From a virus, in IMG/VR virus record IMGVR_UViG_3300009177_000725, positions 1 through 31,414 of that record: a DNA stretch of 31,414 nucleotides; one strand, given 5' to 3'. The notes below the pieces were generated by a model that was given only the letters and a program-made list of their open reading frames with translations, did no database searches and was not told where the DNA came from. The translations under genes and the position numbers were made by a program. Positions 6,008 through 11,915 of this stretch are shown piece after piece (within the stretch, counting starts at the first letter, position 1; each line of letters begins with the position of its first letter).

Positions 6008-6530
6008 CAATTGCGAAACTACAGCGCACTCTGGTGCACGTAGGAACAACAGATTTCTCATTGATAAAACGCAGTTTCAGTAATTGAGGGCGTAGCTCGC
6101 TCCCACAGCCCGGACCCTATCGAGCACGAGTTCACGGACGCCGCCGGCGCGTGACACGATCGTGCTCGTCGACGACTCGTGTGCTGTGCCGGGAGCATGG
6201 AGTTGTAAAACATAGCTGCACTCCTACGCTGCATCCTCATACTGCAATGCTAGACCGCATTGCTACGATACAATGCTATGCACCAATGCATAGAGCCAAT
6301 GAGGGTGGGTGCACCAAATGCGACCGCACAATAGAGCACGGTCTGCATTGCATTTGCGATTGCCATTGTGCGCGCATGCGATGGTGATGCGCGCGAGGCC
6401 GGGCATTAGGGGAGGCGCACACCTAGCACCACATTGCAGGTACATGCGCTACGATTGCGATGCTACGATGCGCTCCTATGCGCATATGCATAGGTGCTAC
6501 GCAATAGGAACGCCTTCCTAGAGTGCATTC
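6008..6530. other. non-coding convergent region between the two arrays
   Basis: 523 nt between the end of the plus array and the end of the minus array, with no convincing gene. The first third has large inverted repeats (6121-6182). From about 6190 to 6530 the sequence is full of short recurring words such as GCAT, ATGC, TGCAT, CAATGC and CTACGAT, giving a local composition unlike the coding regions on either side. A plus-strand frame ending at 6387 contains CTKC but is better explained by this word bias. It may hold a terminator, a replication or recombination site, or decayed gene remnants. Confidence 0.6.
6121..6182. terminator. nested inverted repeats, probable bidirectional terminator
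   Basis: CGAGCACGA (6121-6129) pairs with TCGTGCTCG (6160-6168). Inside this, TCACG (6132-6136) pairs with CGTGA (6150-6154), and CGCC (6139-6142) with GGCG (6146-6149). An alternative arm ACACGA (6154-6159) pairs with TCGTGT (6177-6182), so two structures are mutually exclusive. There is no T-tract. Position between convergent arrays supports a two-way terminator. Confidence 0.5.
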
Positions 6531-7034
6531 CTATGCAGGTGGCTTCCTGAGATGCGGTGGTGGTCCATCGAAAAACCGACTGCACTCCAGCAAGCACCGC
6601 TCGTGTAAATCGCGATTGCTCTCCAATGCCCTCCACGGTCCATTAGGTGGCTTGTCCTGTACCGCCTTGCGTTTGAGTCCTAGCTTTGCTGCGTGATGGT
6701 TCAGGATGTCAGCGACTATCGCGTAGCCTGTTTCGTCTGCGTGCGTGAAACGCTCCACGTCATACATGATGCCCTTGAGGCTGTGCTCCAAATGAGAGAA
6801 CAGCATGAAGCGGTACACCTCATCCGTTACCGCTTCCGTTCTGTCCCTCGCTAGGTGCGGCGCTGTCGTGTCGTAGTGCTCTAGCGCTTGCTTGCGCTTC
6901 ACGCCCATCACTTCGCCTATCCTGTCTAGCTGTTCGGTTCGTGCAGTCCATAAGCTAGCCGGTTTGTCATGGGCTGGTTTTGTGCGCTCCAATTGCTGTT
7001 CTAGGCGCTGCTTCCATACGGTGTGTAGCGTCAT
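6531..7034 (-). CDS. W-tag family protein, last of minus array
   Basis: 167 residues beginning MTLHTVWKQR. The start at 7034 overlaps the upstream stop. The body is helical, and part of it (ARTEQLDRIGEVMGVKR) resembles a segment of the gene at 8039-8473 (ARGRDLDAVGELLQVPR); in both a helical stretch follows. This body type lacks the C...CxxC element. The sequence pattern recalls short segments of phage structural proteins but I cannot make a family call. Confidence 0.8.
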   Translation of the reverse strand: MTLHTVWKQRLEQQLERTKPAHDKPASLWTARTEQLDRIGEVMGVKRKQALEHYDTTAPHLARDRTEAVTDEVYRFMLFSHLEHSLKGIMYDVERFTHADETGYAIVADILNHHAAKLGLKRKAVQDKPPNGPWRALESNRDLHERCLLECSRFFDGPPPHLRKPPA

Positions 7035-7195
7035 TTGCTGAACAGCGATTTCCCTGCGCTGTTACAGGTGGCGCAGATTTTGGCGATTGATAGCAGCTCG
7101 CGCGACGCATACGGCAGTTCTACGCCGCATTCGTGGCACACGTGTTTGTTACAGATGAGGCATTGGTAAACGCGTTTGTGTTGGCATTGGCTCAT
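7031..7195 (-). CDS. small multi-Cys zinc protein, untagged array member
   Basis: 54 residues from the ATG at 7195, which overlaps the upstream stop as ATGA; upstream in-frame starts lie inside that gene. Six Cys in three pairs, C12/C15, C20/C23 and C41/C44 (CLIC, CHEC, CATC), suggest a compact zinc finger resembling B-box or RING-like treble clefs. It begins MSQCQHKRVY, so the tag Trp is missing although the gene sits in the tagged array. Confidence 0.75.
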   Translation of the reverse strand: MSQCQHKRVYQCLICNKHVCHECGVELPYASRELLSIAKICATCNSAGKSLFSK

Positions 7196-7626
7196 TTGAT
7201 GTTCCCTTCTAGCAGCGCTGCCCTGATGCGAATGATGCAATCGTTGCACGTCACTGGTGTAGCTCCTGCTTTGAGGAATGTGCGTGCGATGTGTATGCGC
7301 TTGCGTTGGTAGTTGTCCCTGTACCAGCGCATGAACTGGCACACAGGCGTTTTGTTGCCGTGCATCGAGTGCACGATTGCATGGATGCGTTTGGGGTCTG
7401 GCTCTAGCAGCTCAAATAGCGGGGACATGATGTCGTCGCATTTGGGACATGTCGGTCGCAGCTGCGCGCTGTCCACCGCTACGAAGCGTTTCATCCTCAC
7501 CTGTGCGTTGCTCGTAAAGCCATCCCAAATCGAGCACAGCTCTAGCTTACACTGCTTGCGGTCGCCAGGCAGGATGTACCAGGAATGTCGTATGAGCTTG
7601 CGTTGCCAAATGCTCGCTAGGCTCAT
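7192..7626 (-). CDS. W-tag family protein with two C...CxxC units
   Basis: 144 residues beginning MSLASIWQRK. Two copies of the family's Cys element follow one another: C26/C31 with C60-x2-C63 (TCPKC), then C96 with C127-x2-C130 (VTCNDC). This points to an internal duplication of the metal-binding unit. The start at 7626 was chosen for the tag and the ATGA overlap. Function unknown; the VTCxxC ending is common in small zinc proteins of phages. Confidence 0.83.
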   Translation of the reverse strand: MSLASIWQRKLIRHSWYILPGDRKQCKLELCSIWDGFTSNAQVRMKRFVAVDSAQLRPTCPKCDDIMSPLFELLEPDPKRIHAIVHSMHGNKTPVCQFMRWYRDNYQRKRIHIARTFLKAGATPVTCNDCIIRIRAALLEGNIK

Positions 7627-8042
7627 GTGCGTTGCTCCATGTTTGTGATCCATTCGTAGCCGCATTCGCATTTGAATTGCATCGTGGGGTCGTTCAGCAT
7701 GCCGCGAATCAGCTCGATGTCGTGCGCAGCTGCGCCGCACCTAGGGCATTGCAGCTCGTCATCAGCATCGAACGTTTCAGCGAGCGTGTGGCGCGGTAGC
7801 TCGCCGTGTACAGGTGTGGCCACGATTCGCTGTTCTGTGACCACGATGTCGCCTTTACTACGGCTGCGCATCTCTGTGCATTTGATGCAAGGCGCGATGC
7901 ATCGACCGTTTGGCTGTAGACGCGTTCCAACGTAGTCGTAGCGCCTGGGATGGATGCAGCCGCAATCTACGCACTGCGTGCGCACCGTGCTCTTGGCTCG
8001 CTTCTGAGCCTGTCTGTGCTGCCAAAGGCTCGCTAGGCTCAT
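7623..8042 (-). CDS. W-tag family protein with zinc ribbons
   Basis: 139 residues beginning MSLASLWQHR. The body is richer in Cys than its neighbours: C24/C27, C48/C52/C55, C99/C102 (CPRCG) and C125/C127 (CECGYEW). The last two pairs fit a zinc ribbon of about 30 residues. It shows the tag joined to a different metal domain. The start at 8042 is set by the tag and ATGA overlap. Confidence 0.83.
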   Translation of the reverse strand: MSLASLWQHRQAQKRAKSTVRTQCVDCGCIHPRRYDYVGTRLQPNGRCIAPCIKCTEMRSRSKGDIVVTEQRIVATPVHGELPRHTLAETFDADDELQCPRCGAAAHDIELIRGMLNDPTMQFKCECGYEWITNMEQRT

Positions 8043-8473
8043 TTGCAACACTCCTCGCAAACGTGGTTGGTATCTACGCCGTGCACCGTGAGCCATTCGA
8101 TCACAATGGCGCGCAATCGGTCTTTGAATTCCTCATCGCTCTCTTTGCACACACGGTAGTCGCCGTAGTCAGGATCGTTCCTGTACGTGCCTAGCGTGAC
8201 CGCAGCGTTGTTCAACTTGATGTGGTCACGCACAGGCGCAACCGTGAGCCCAATCGCGTGTAGTACAGCGTTCAGGATGATGAGCCTGTAGGCGCGTTGC
8301 AGTGCACCGTTCAGTGGGTCATCGATGGTCGCAGGGCGGGGAACTTGTAGCAGCTCGCCCACGGCGTCAAGGTCTCTACCGCGCGCTGTGAACACGTTGA
8401 TCGCGTACAGGTCGCGCGGCTCTGCGAAGCGTGCATCAGCCTTGCGTCGCCACAGGCTCTTGAGCTTGCTCAT
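8039..8473 (-). CDS. W-tag family protein with helical body
   Basis: 144 residues beginning MSKLKSLWRR, a tag lengthened by one residue. The body contains ARGRDLDAVGELLQVPR and later DEEFKDRLRAIVIEW, a pattern like that in some phage baseplate-type proteins (inference from pattern only), and is partly shared with the gene at 6531-7034. It ends in CEECC. The start at 8473 is set by the tag and an ATGA overlap. Confidence 0.8.
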   Translation of the reverse strand: MSKLKSLWRRKADARFAEPRDLYAINVFTARGRDLDAVGELLQVPRPATIDDPLNGALQRAYRLIILNAVLHAIGLTVAPVRDHIKLNNAAVTLGTYRNDPDYGDYRVCKESDEEFKDRLRAIVIEWLTVHGVDTNHVCEECCK

Positions 8474-8733
8474 TTGCGTTTGCTCTTTCTGATGGCATCG
8501 ATCAAGCGGTACAGCGATGCATCTACGATCTCGAACGTAGCCACCACGCACATCAAGCCTGATGTGACTAGGAAACCAACGCCGCCGATTGTCATTGGTA
8601 CGTTTGCTGCGATGAGCATCGGCAACACGCACAGCAAGACAAACCGCATGCCGTTTGTACGCCACGAGGTTTGCTGTTTGATGTCGCGTGCGAACCATGG
8701 CCATAGCAGCCGATCAACCGTTCGGAGCTTCAT
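8470..8733 (-). CDS. small membrane protein in minus array
   Basis: 87 residues with two adjacent hydrophobic spans (about 30-48, FVLLCVLPMLIAAN, and 50-72, GFLVTSGLMCVVATF) separated by a short turn, and basic residues at both ends. This predicts a two-pass inner-membrane hairpin. The start MKLRTVDRLLW has a Trp at residue 11 but does not match the tag. AAGGA precedes the ATG at 8733. It is the only membrane protein in the arrays. Confidence 0.75.
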   Translation of the reverse strand: MKLRTVDRLLWPWFARDIKQQTSWRTNGMRFVLLCVLPMLIAANVPMTIGGVGFLVTSGLMCVVATFEIVDASLYRLIDAIRKSKRK

Positions 8734-8753
8734 ATGGGATTCGTCCTTCCGCT

Positions 8754-9005
8754 CTATAGGTCTTCATCGTCGATTGCCTCTAGTGCAAACAGCTCGCGTG
8801 CAGCGCGGTAGCTCTCGTCATCCGATGAGAACGCTGCATGCACTTCTTCTGGCGTGTACAACATGCGCACCTCGCTTGCCGGTCCGCGGGCCGCTTGCTG
8901 CAACAGCTCGTTTAGGTCGCTGTTGTCCACGCGTCGACACGTGAGCATGTCAGCGAGCGCTTTGCGTCGACGAGCACGCGCTAGCCAGTGTGCGCCTAGA
9001 GGCAC
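8754..9005 (-). CDS. W-tag family protein, GTG start
   Basis: I chose the GTG at 9005 because it yields a tag-like N-terminus (VPLGAHWLARARRRK, initiator Met in the cell) and a 10-nt overlap with the upstream gene. The 83-residue body is acidic toward the end (FALEAIDDEDL) with one Cys and no metal motif. The segment LYTPEEVHAAF could be a small helical domain. A 20-nt gap separates it from the membrane-protein gene, the only gap inside the minus array. Confidence 0.72.
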   Translation of the reverse strand: MPLGAHWLARARRRKALADMLTCRRVDNSDLNELLQQAARGPASEVRMLYTPEEVHAAFSSDDESYRAARELFALEAIDDEDL

Positions 9006-9220
9006 GGCAATCCCAATCGCTCGCGACACGTGGGGCAATCGACGAGCTTGAGATCGAGCCCAAACCAATGGCGCGCGTTCATGCGGATCGTGCGTGCAAC
9101 GTAGCCATCGAAGTAGAACGCGCTCACCTCGCAAACCTTCGTGCGTGAGCCACGAGCTTTGCGAGCGTGCACATACTCTTCAGGGCCGAGCACGCGACGC
9201 TTCCAAAGCGTCGCCAGCAT
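8996..9220 (-). CDS. W-tag family small protein with C...CxxC
   Basis: 74 residues beginning MLATLWKRR, a tag one residue shorter than the consensus (position 2 missing). C30 (KVCEVS) and C62-x2-C65 (DCPTC) give the standard Cys element, with aromatic strands between. The ATG at 9220 overlaps the upstream stop as TGATG. Ends with a further Cys (GLPCL). Confidence 0.8.
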   Translation of the reverse strand: MLATLWKRRVLGPEEYVHARKARGSRTKVCEVSAFYFDGYVARTIRMNARHWFGLDLKLVDCPTCRERLGLPCL

Positions 9221-9624
9221 CAGTAACGAAACCTCGTGCTCGCGTAGCGATCGAACACGCTCGGTCGTTCGGCTTTGCGTTCCTCGTGAAGCTTGATCGT
9301 CTTCAGTGCCTTGATCGCTTCAGGACTCATGCCGGCATACTCGATCTCATCGCGGCGCCTCGCAAACACCGCGAGGTTCAGCTCGATCGCAGCCCACGAC
9401 GAACCATCAGGCACCCAACCTTTGAGGATGCGGTCCTCAACATCAGCGATGTACATGCGCCGTTGCTCGTCTAGCTCGGCGAGCAATTTGGGTGTGCGCT
9501 CGATCGCCTCAAACATCGCGCGCTCTTGATTGGCGATGATGCGCTCGGCCGCTTGCTCTTGTGCCAAGCACATACGCTGCCAAAGCGTCATGCCGTGTTT
9601 GTTCTGCCAATGCGACTTCAGCAC
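9220..9624 (-). CDS. W-tag family protein with a doubled tag
   Basis: 134 residues from a GTG that overlaps the upstream stop by one base (TAGTG). Two tag-like starts lie head to tail: VLKSHWQNK and, from an internal ATG at 9591, MTLWQRM. The body is a long, highly charged helical region (residues about 15-130) with no Cys, unlike the zinc-type members. The doubled start may mark a past fusion, or an alternative initiation site. Confidence 0.78.
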   Translation of the reverse strand: MLKSHWQNKHGMTLWQRMCLAQEQAAERIIANQERAMFEAIERTPKLLAELDEQRRMYIADVEDRILKGWVPDGSSWAAIELNLAVFARRRDEIEYAGMSPEAIKALKTIKLHEERKAERPSVFDRYASTRFRY

Positions 9625-10115
9625 TAGAACCGCCTTTGGACCGAGATGAGACGGTCAGTGCCAGTTGCGTACGCGAGCGAGCCATCGCGCATGCTGCGCC
9701 AAATGAGGCGTTTGTTCAGCTCCTCGCGTAGCTCGTACTGCTCCTCGCCACCGAACAACAATTCCGATAGCACTTCGGCGCAATCGTCGCACAGGTCGTT
9801 TGCGATCACCGTGTAGGTGGGCGCGATGATGCAATCGCTTGCAAAGCTGTCATTGGTTGGCATGACGAGCGCAGCCAGCCTCGGGAACTCTAGCGAAGCC
9901 GTGCGTCGCATGTTGCCGGCATAGCGCCTGCACACCCAATACTCGGTGTTGTCGTTGAAACATGCGTAGGCATGGCCATCGACTGCACGCGTGTTCTCGC
10001 GCAAACGATTGAACGCTGCGATCGTCTCACGTGCTGCGCCGTGCATCTGCGGCTTCACCTCTAGAGGCTTCCACGATGAGCGTGCTCGCCCCTTCCAAAT
10101 GCTCTTGAGTGTCAT
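9624..10115 (-). CDS. W-tag family protein with C...CxxC
   Basis: 163 residues beginning MTLKSIWKGR. The body has C52 and C62 in an aromatic segment (ACFNDNTEYWVCRRY), C95, then C109-x2-C112 (LCDDC), with about 50 residues after the Cys element. Start at 10115 by tag and ATGA overlap. Function unknown. Confidence 0.82.
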   Translation of the reverse strand: MTLKSIWKGRARSSWKPLEVKPQMHGAARETIAAFNRLRENTRAVDGHAYACFNDNTEYWVCRRYAGNMRRTASLEFPRLAALVMPTNDSFASDCIIAPTYTVIANDLCDDCAEVLSELLFGGEEQYELREELNKRLIWRSMRDGSLAYATGTDRLISVQRRF

Positions 10116-10756
10116 GGGCGCATCCCTCCACGCATGAGGCTTGCTTCTTCGTTTGTGGTGTAGCTCGTGTATTCGTTCTCTGGCCTGTTCGGTCCAAACA
10201 AGCGACCAAAGATCGCGGTGCAAATCGAGCACGCGTCAGGAACGCGTGACACCTCGCTGATGAACTCGGCGTATTCGCGAAACAGAAAAGTCTGGTGAGC
10301 GTAGATCGCACCGCACGCTAGCTCACCGCTCGTTGCACTAGACCAACGCAGGTGCGTGAACTCTTCGCCGTAGTGCGGATCGTTGATCATGCCAACCCAC
10401 GTCGCGATGTCGTTCGCCACCTCGAAGCAACGCTCGCAACCAACCGCGCCACCTTGGGTGAGGAACTTGCGCACGGTGGTTTGTGCCGGCCACAGCTCAT
10501 GGCGTGGCAGATTGAACGCGCGCGCCGATTGGAATGCAGCCTCATTCCAGCCGCACAACGTGTGCCGTCCGTTGTTCTCGTGAGGCGGTCGCAGCAAATG
10601 CGAGAACGTCTTCATGTCTTCTCTACGCTTGTAGGTTGACCAATGCGGCATCTTTCCAGGCTTGCCGAAGATTCGCTTCCCTAGCTTGCGCTGTCGCTCT
10701 AGAAGCAACGCATAGCGCTTCCGTGCGCGCTCGCTCCAAACGGTAGTGATGCTCAT
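10112..10756 (-). CDS. W-tag family protein with duplicated C...CxxC unit
   Basis: At 214 residues the longest member, beginning MSITTVWSER, with a strong ribosome site (AAGGAGAAGCAGGAG) before the ATG at 10756. Two Cys units follow in order: H-x2-CG with C68, C107 and C110 (GCERC), then C148 (ACGAIY), C176 and C179 (CSIC). The H...CG...CxxC pattern is common in small hypothetical zinc proteins of phages and actinobacteria. Its own ribosome site suggests it can be translated independently of the gene before it. Confidence 0.83.
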   Translation of the reverse strand: MSITTVWSERARKRYALLLERQRKLGKRIFGKPGKMPHWSTYKRREDMKTFSHLLRPPHENNGRHTLCGWNEAAFQSARAFNLPRHELWPAQTTVRKFLTQGGAVGCERCFEVANDIATWVGMINDPHYGEEFTHLRWSSATSGELACGAIYAHQTFLFREYAEFISEVSRVPDACSICTAIFGRLFGPNRPENEYTSYTTNEEASLMRGGMRP

Positions 10757-10974
10757 CTCCTGCTTCTCCTTGTGCGCCGCTTCGCTCTGCGAAACTCAGA
10801 GCAACCGCATTTGCACGGTGTCGCGTACGTTGCGCCTGTCTTCGTGTCTAGCTCCATGTGCGAGATGCGAGGGTGACCGCACACGCACAAATCGGTCCAC
10901 TTCCAGCGCTGCACCTTGCGTCTCTTTGGGTGCTTCGCGTTGTGCTTCTCACGCCACACGCTCGCGAGCGTCAT
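10753..10974 (-). CDS. W-tag family small zinc protein (CxCGH type)
   Basis: 73 residues beginning MTLASVWREK. The body has C30-x-C32-G-H34-x4-H39 and C54-x-C56-x-C58 (CKCGCSEF), a compact zinc-binding pattern found in many short phage and bacterial proteins, then an Arg-rich tail (RRAKRRTRRSRR) suited to nucleic-acid binding. The start at 10974 is chosen for the tag and ATGA overlap. The metal domain is different from the C...CxxC unit of its neighbours. Confidence 0.82.
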   Translation of the reverse strand: MTLASVWREKHNAKHPKRRKVQRWKWTDLCVCGHPRISHMELDTKTGATYATPCKCGCSEFRRAKRRTRRSRR

Positions 10975-11435
10975 GACACGGTCCACATCCCTAGCTCCGT
11001 GATGATGACGCCAGGTGGCGCGTGATCGCGGATGTTGGCCTGCACGTCAGCCGGCACGCACTGCCACATCTCAGCGTGGTGGGCCAGGTTGTGCTCACAC
11101 GCCGGGCAAAGCGTGCAGCCGTCCACCTTCATCAGCTGAAAGTGCGGCTTGTTCGTCATCAGCTCGCACGGTAGCTCGCACAGGTGGATGCGCGTGCGGT
11201 AGACCTTGTTGCACTTGGCAACGTTGACGAGCGCTCCTAGCGTGGCGTTATCGAGCCGAGCGTTCGACAGGTTGGTTGCAGGGTTGAACATCAGCGGCAC
11301 CTCAGCGATCTGATCGCCGATCATATGCTCGACGTGCCACATCACAGCCCACGCGTGATAGATGCCTGCGTTCTCGTCCGCATCTCCGATCGCGCCTTGG
11401 ATCGCCTTGCGTCTGAAATGACTCGCGAGACTCAC
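10971..11435 (-). CDS. W-tag family protein, first of minus array
   Basis: 154 residues from a GTG at 11435 with AGGTGAG upstream, beginning (V)SLASHFRRK, where Phe replaces the tag Trp. Cys at 86/90 and 107/110/113 (CTLCPAC) give the Cys element. Just upstream is a possible seven-residue leader frame (MMNQGEL) whose stop overlaps this GTG and which has GAGGAG before it, so translation may be coupled to a leader peptide (low confidence). It lies downstream of a terminator hairpin and so starts a transcription unit. Confidence 0.8.
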   Translation of the reverse strand: MSLASHFRRKAIQGAIGDADENAGIYHAWAVMWHVEHMIGDQIAEVPLMFNPATNLSNARLDNATLGALVNVAKCNKVYRTRIHLCELPCELMTNKPHFQLMKVDGCTLCPACEHNLAHHAEMWQCVPADVQANIRDHAPPGVIITELGMWTVS

Positions 11436-11501
11436 AACTCACCTTGGTTCATCATGTGCATGCTCCTCGTGGTTATCACACAGGTCTGACCAACGACGAA
11501 A

Positions 11502-11528
11502 GGCGCGACCCCTACCAGGGATCGCGCC
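11502..11528 (-). terminator. rho-independent-type terminator
   Basis: GGCGCGACCC (11502-11511) pairs with GGGATCGCGCC (11518-11528), with one bulged A. Read on the minus strand, the stem ends ...GCGCC and is followed by TTTCGTCGTT, a tail shared with the hairpins at 15479-15507 and 27001-27034. It lies between the small gene at 11672-11842 and the minus-strand array, so it should end the terminase-side transcript. Confidence 0.65.
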
Positions 11529-11671
11529 GTCGAGAAAGAGGTGAACGGTTAGCGCCAGAGCGTCTATGACGTCACGGCGATCGGTTCGCTTACCAGGGTG
11601 CCGAGTCAGGTGCCGATGATACGGATCGCATCAACGTCGCCGCCTGAAACGGTCCTTAGCGCGCTACTCGC

Positions 11672-11842
11672 TCACGCAGCTAGTGGGAGCACAACTTCGC
11701 CGTTGCTGGCCTTCGACGCTTTCGCGATGAAGTCCGCCGCGCGCTGTGCGTGCTCGCTGGTGAAACCGCTCTTGTTGAGAGCGATGTCCGCCAGGAGTTG
11801 GGTTGCCTCGGTCAGAAGCTTGGTCTTCTCGTCGTTCGCCAT
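11672..11842 (-). CDS. small helical protein, 56 aa
   Basis: The ATG at 11842 has an excellent ribosome site (AAAGGAGAG, 4 nt spacer). The product is a short helical protein (MANDEKTKLLTEATQLLADI...) ending EVVLPLAA. The same frame stays open for 21 further codons after the TGA, ending IRIIGT, so a longer ancestral or read-through form is possible. It lies directly downstream of the large terminase subunit. Function unknown. Confidence 0.7.
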   Translation of the reverse strand: MANDEKTKLLTEATQLLADIALNKSGFTSEHAQRAADFIAKASKASNGEVVLPLAA

Positions 11843-11896
11843 GTCGCTCTCCTTTCGTGAGGTACCTACAGGCTACCAGGTTCCTGGGATCCTGGC

Positions 11897-11914
11897 AAGC
11901 TGCTTTCGCAGCTT
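11897..11914 (-). terminator. hairpin just after terL
   Basis: AAGCTGC/GCAGCTT, a perfect 7-bp stem with a GAAA tetraloop on the minus strand (GNRA type), begins 1 nt after the terminase stop codon. There is no T-run, so it may be a weak terminator or a stabiliser of the terminase mRNA end. A second, imperfect repeat (CCAGG...CCTGG) follows before the next gene. Confidence 0.4.
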
Positions 11915-11915
11915 C

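Noticed and set aside
6061-6182. Possible tRNA in the convergent gap
   Set aside because: No proper D, anticodon and T arms; the stems found are nested inverted repeats instead.
6151-6387. Plus-strand frame with CTKC and other Cys in the convergent gap
   Set aside because: Composition follows the GCAT-word bias, no ribosome site, and no tag; kept only as a possible gene remnant.
2873-11435. The tag as a conserved DNA element (downstream box or recombination site) rather than a peptide
   Set aside because: Synonymous codons vary freely between members while residues stay fixed, so selection acts on the peptide, though local DNA similarity could still aid recombination.
2873-11435. The tag as a secretion signal or membrane anchor
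   Set aside because: It has only 3-4 hydrophobic residues, followed by Arg/Lys, with no hydrophobic core long enough for a signal peptide or membrane span.
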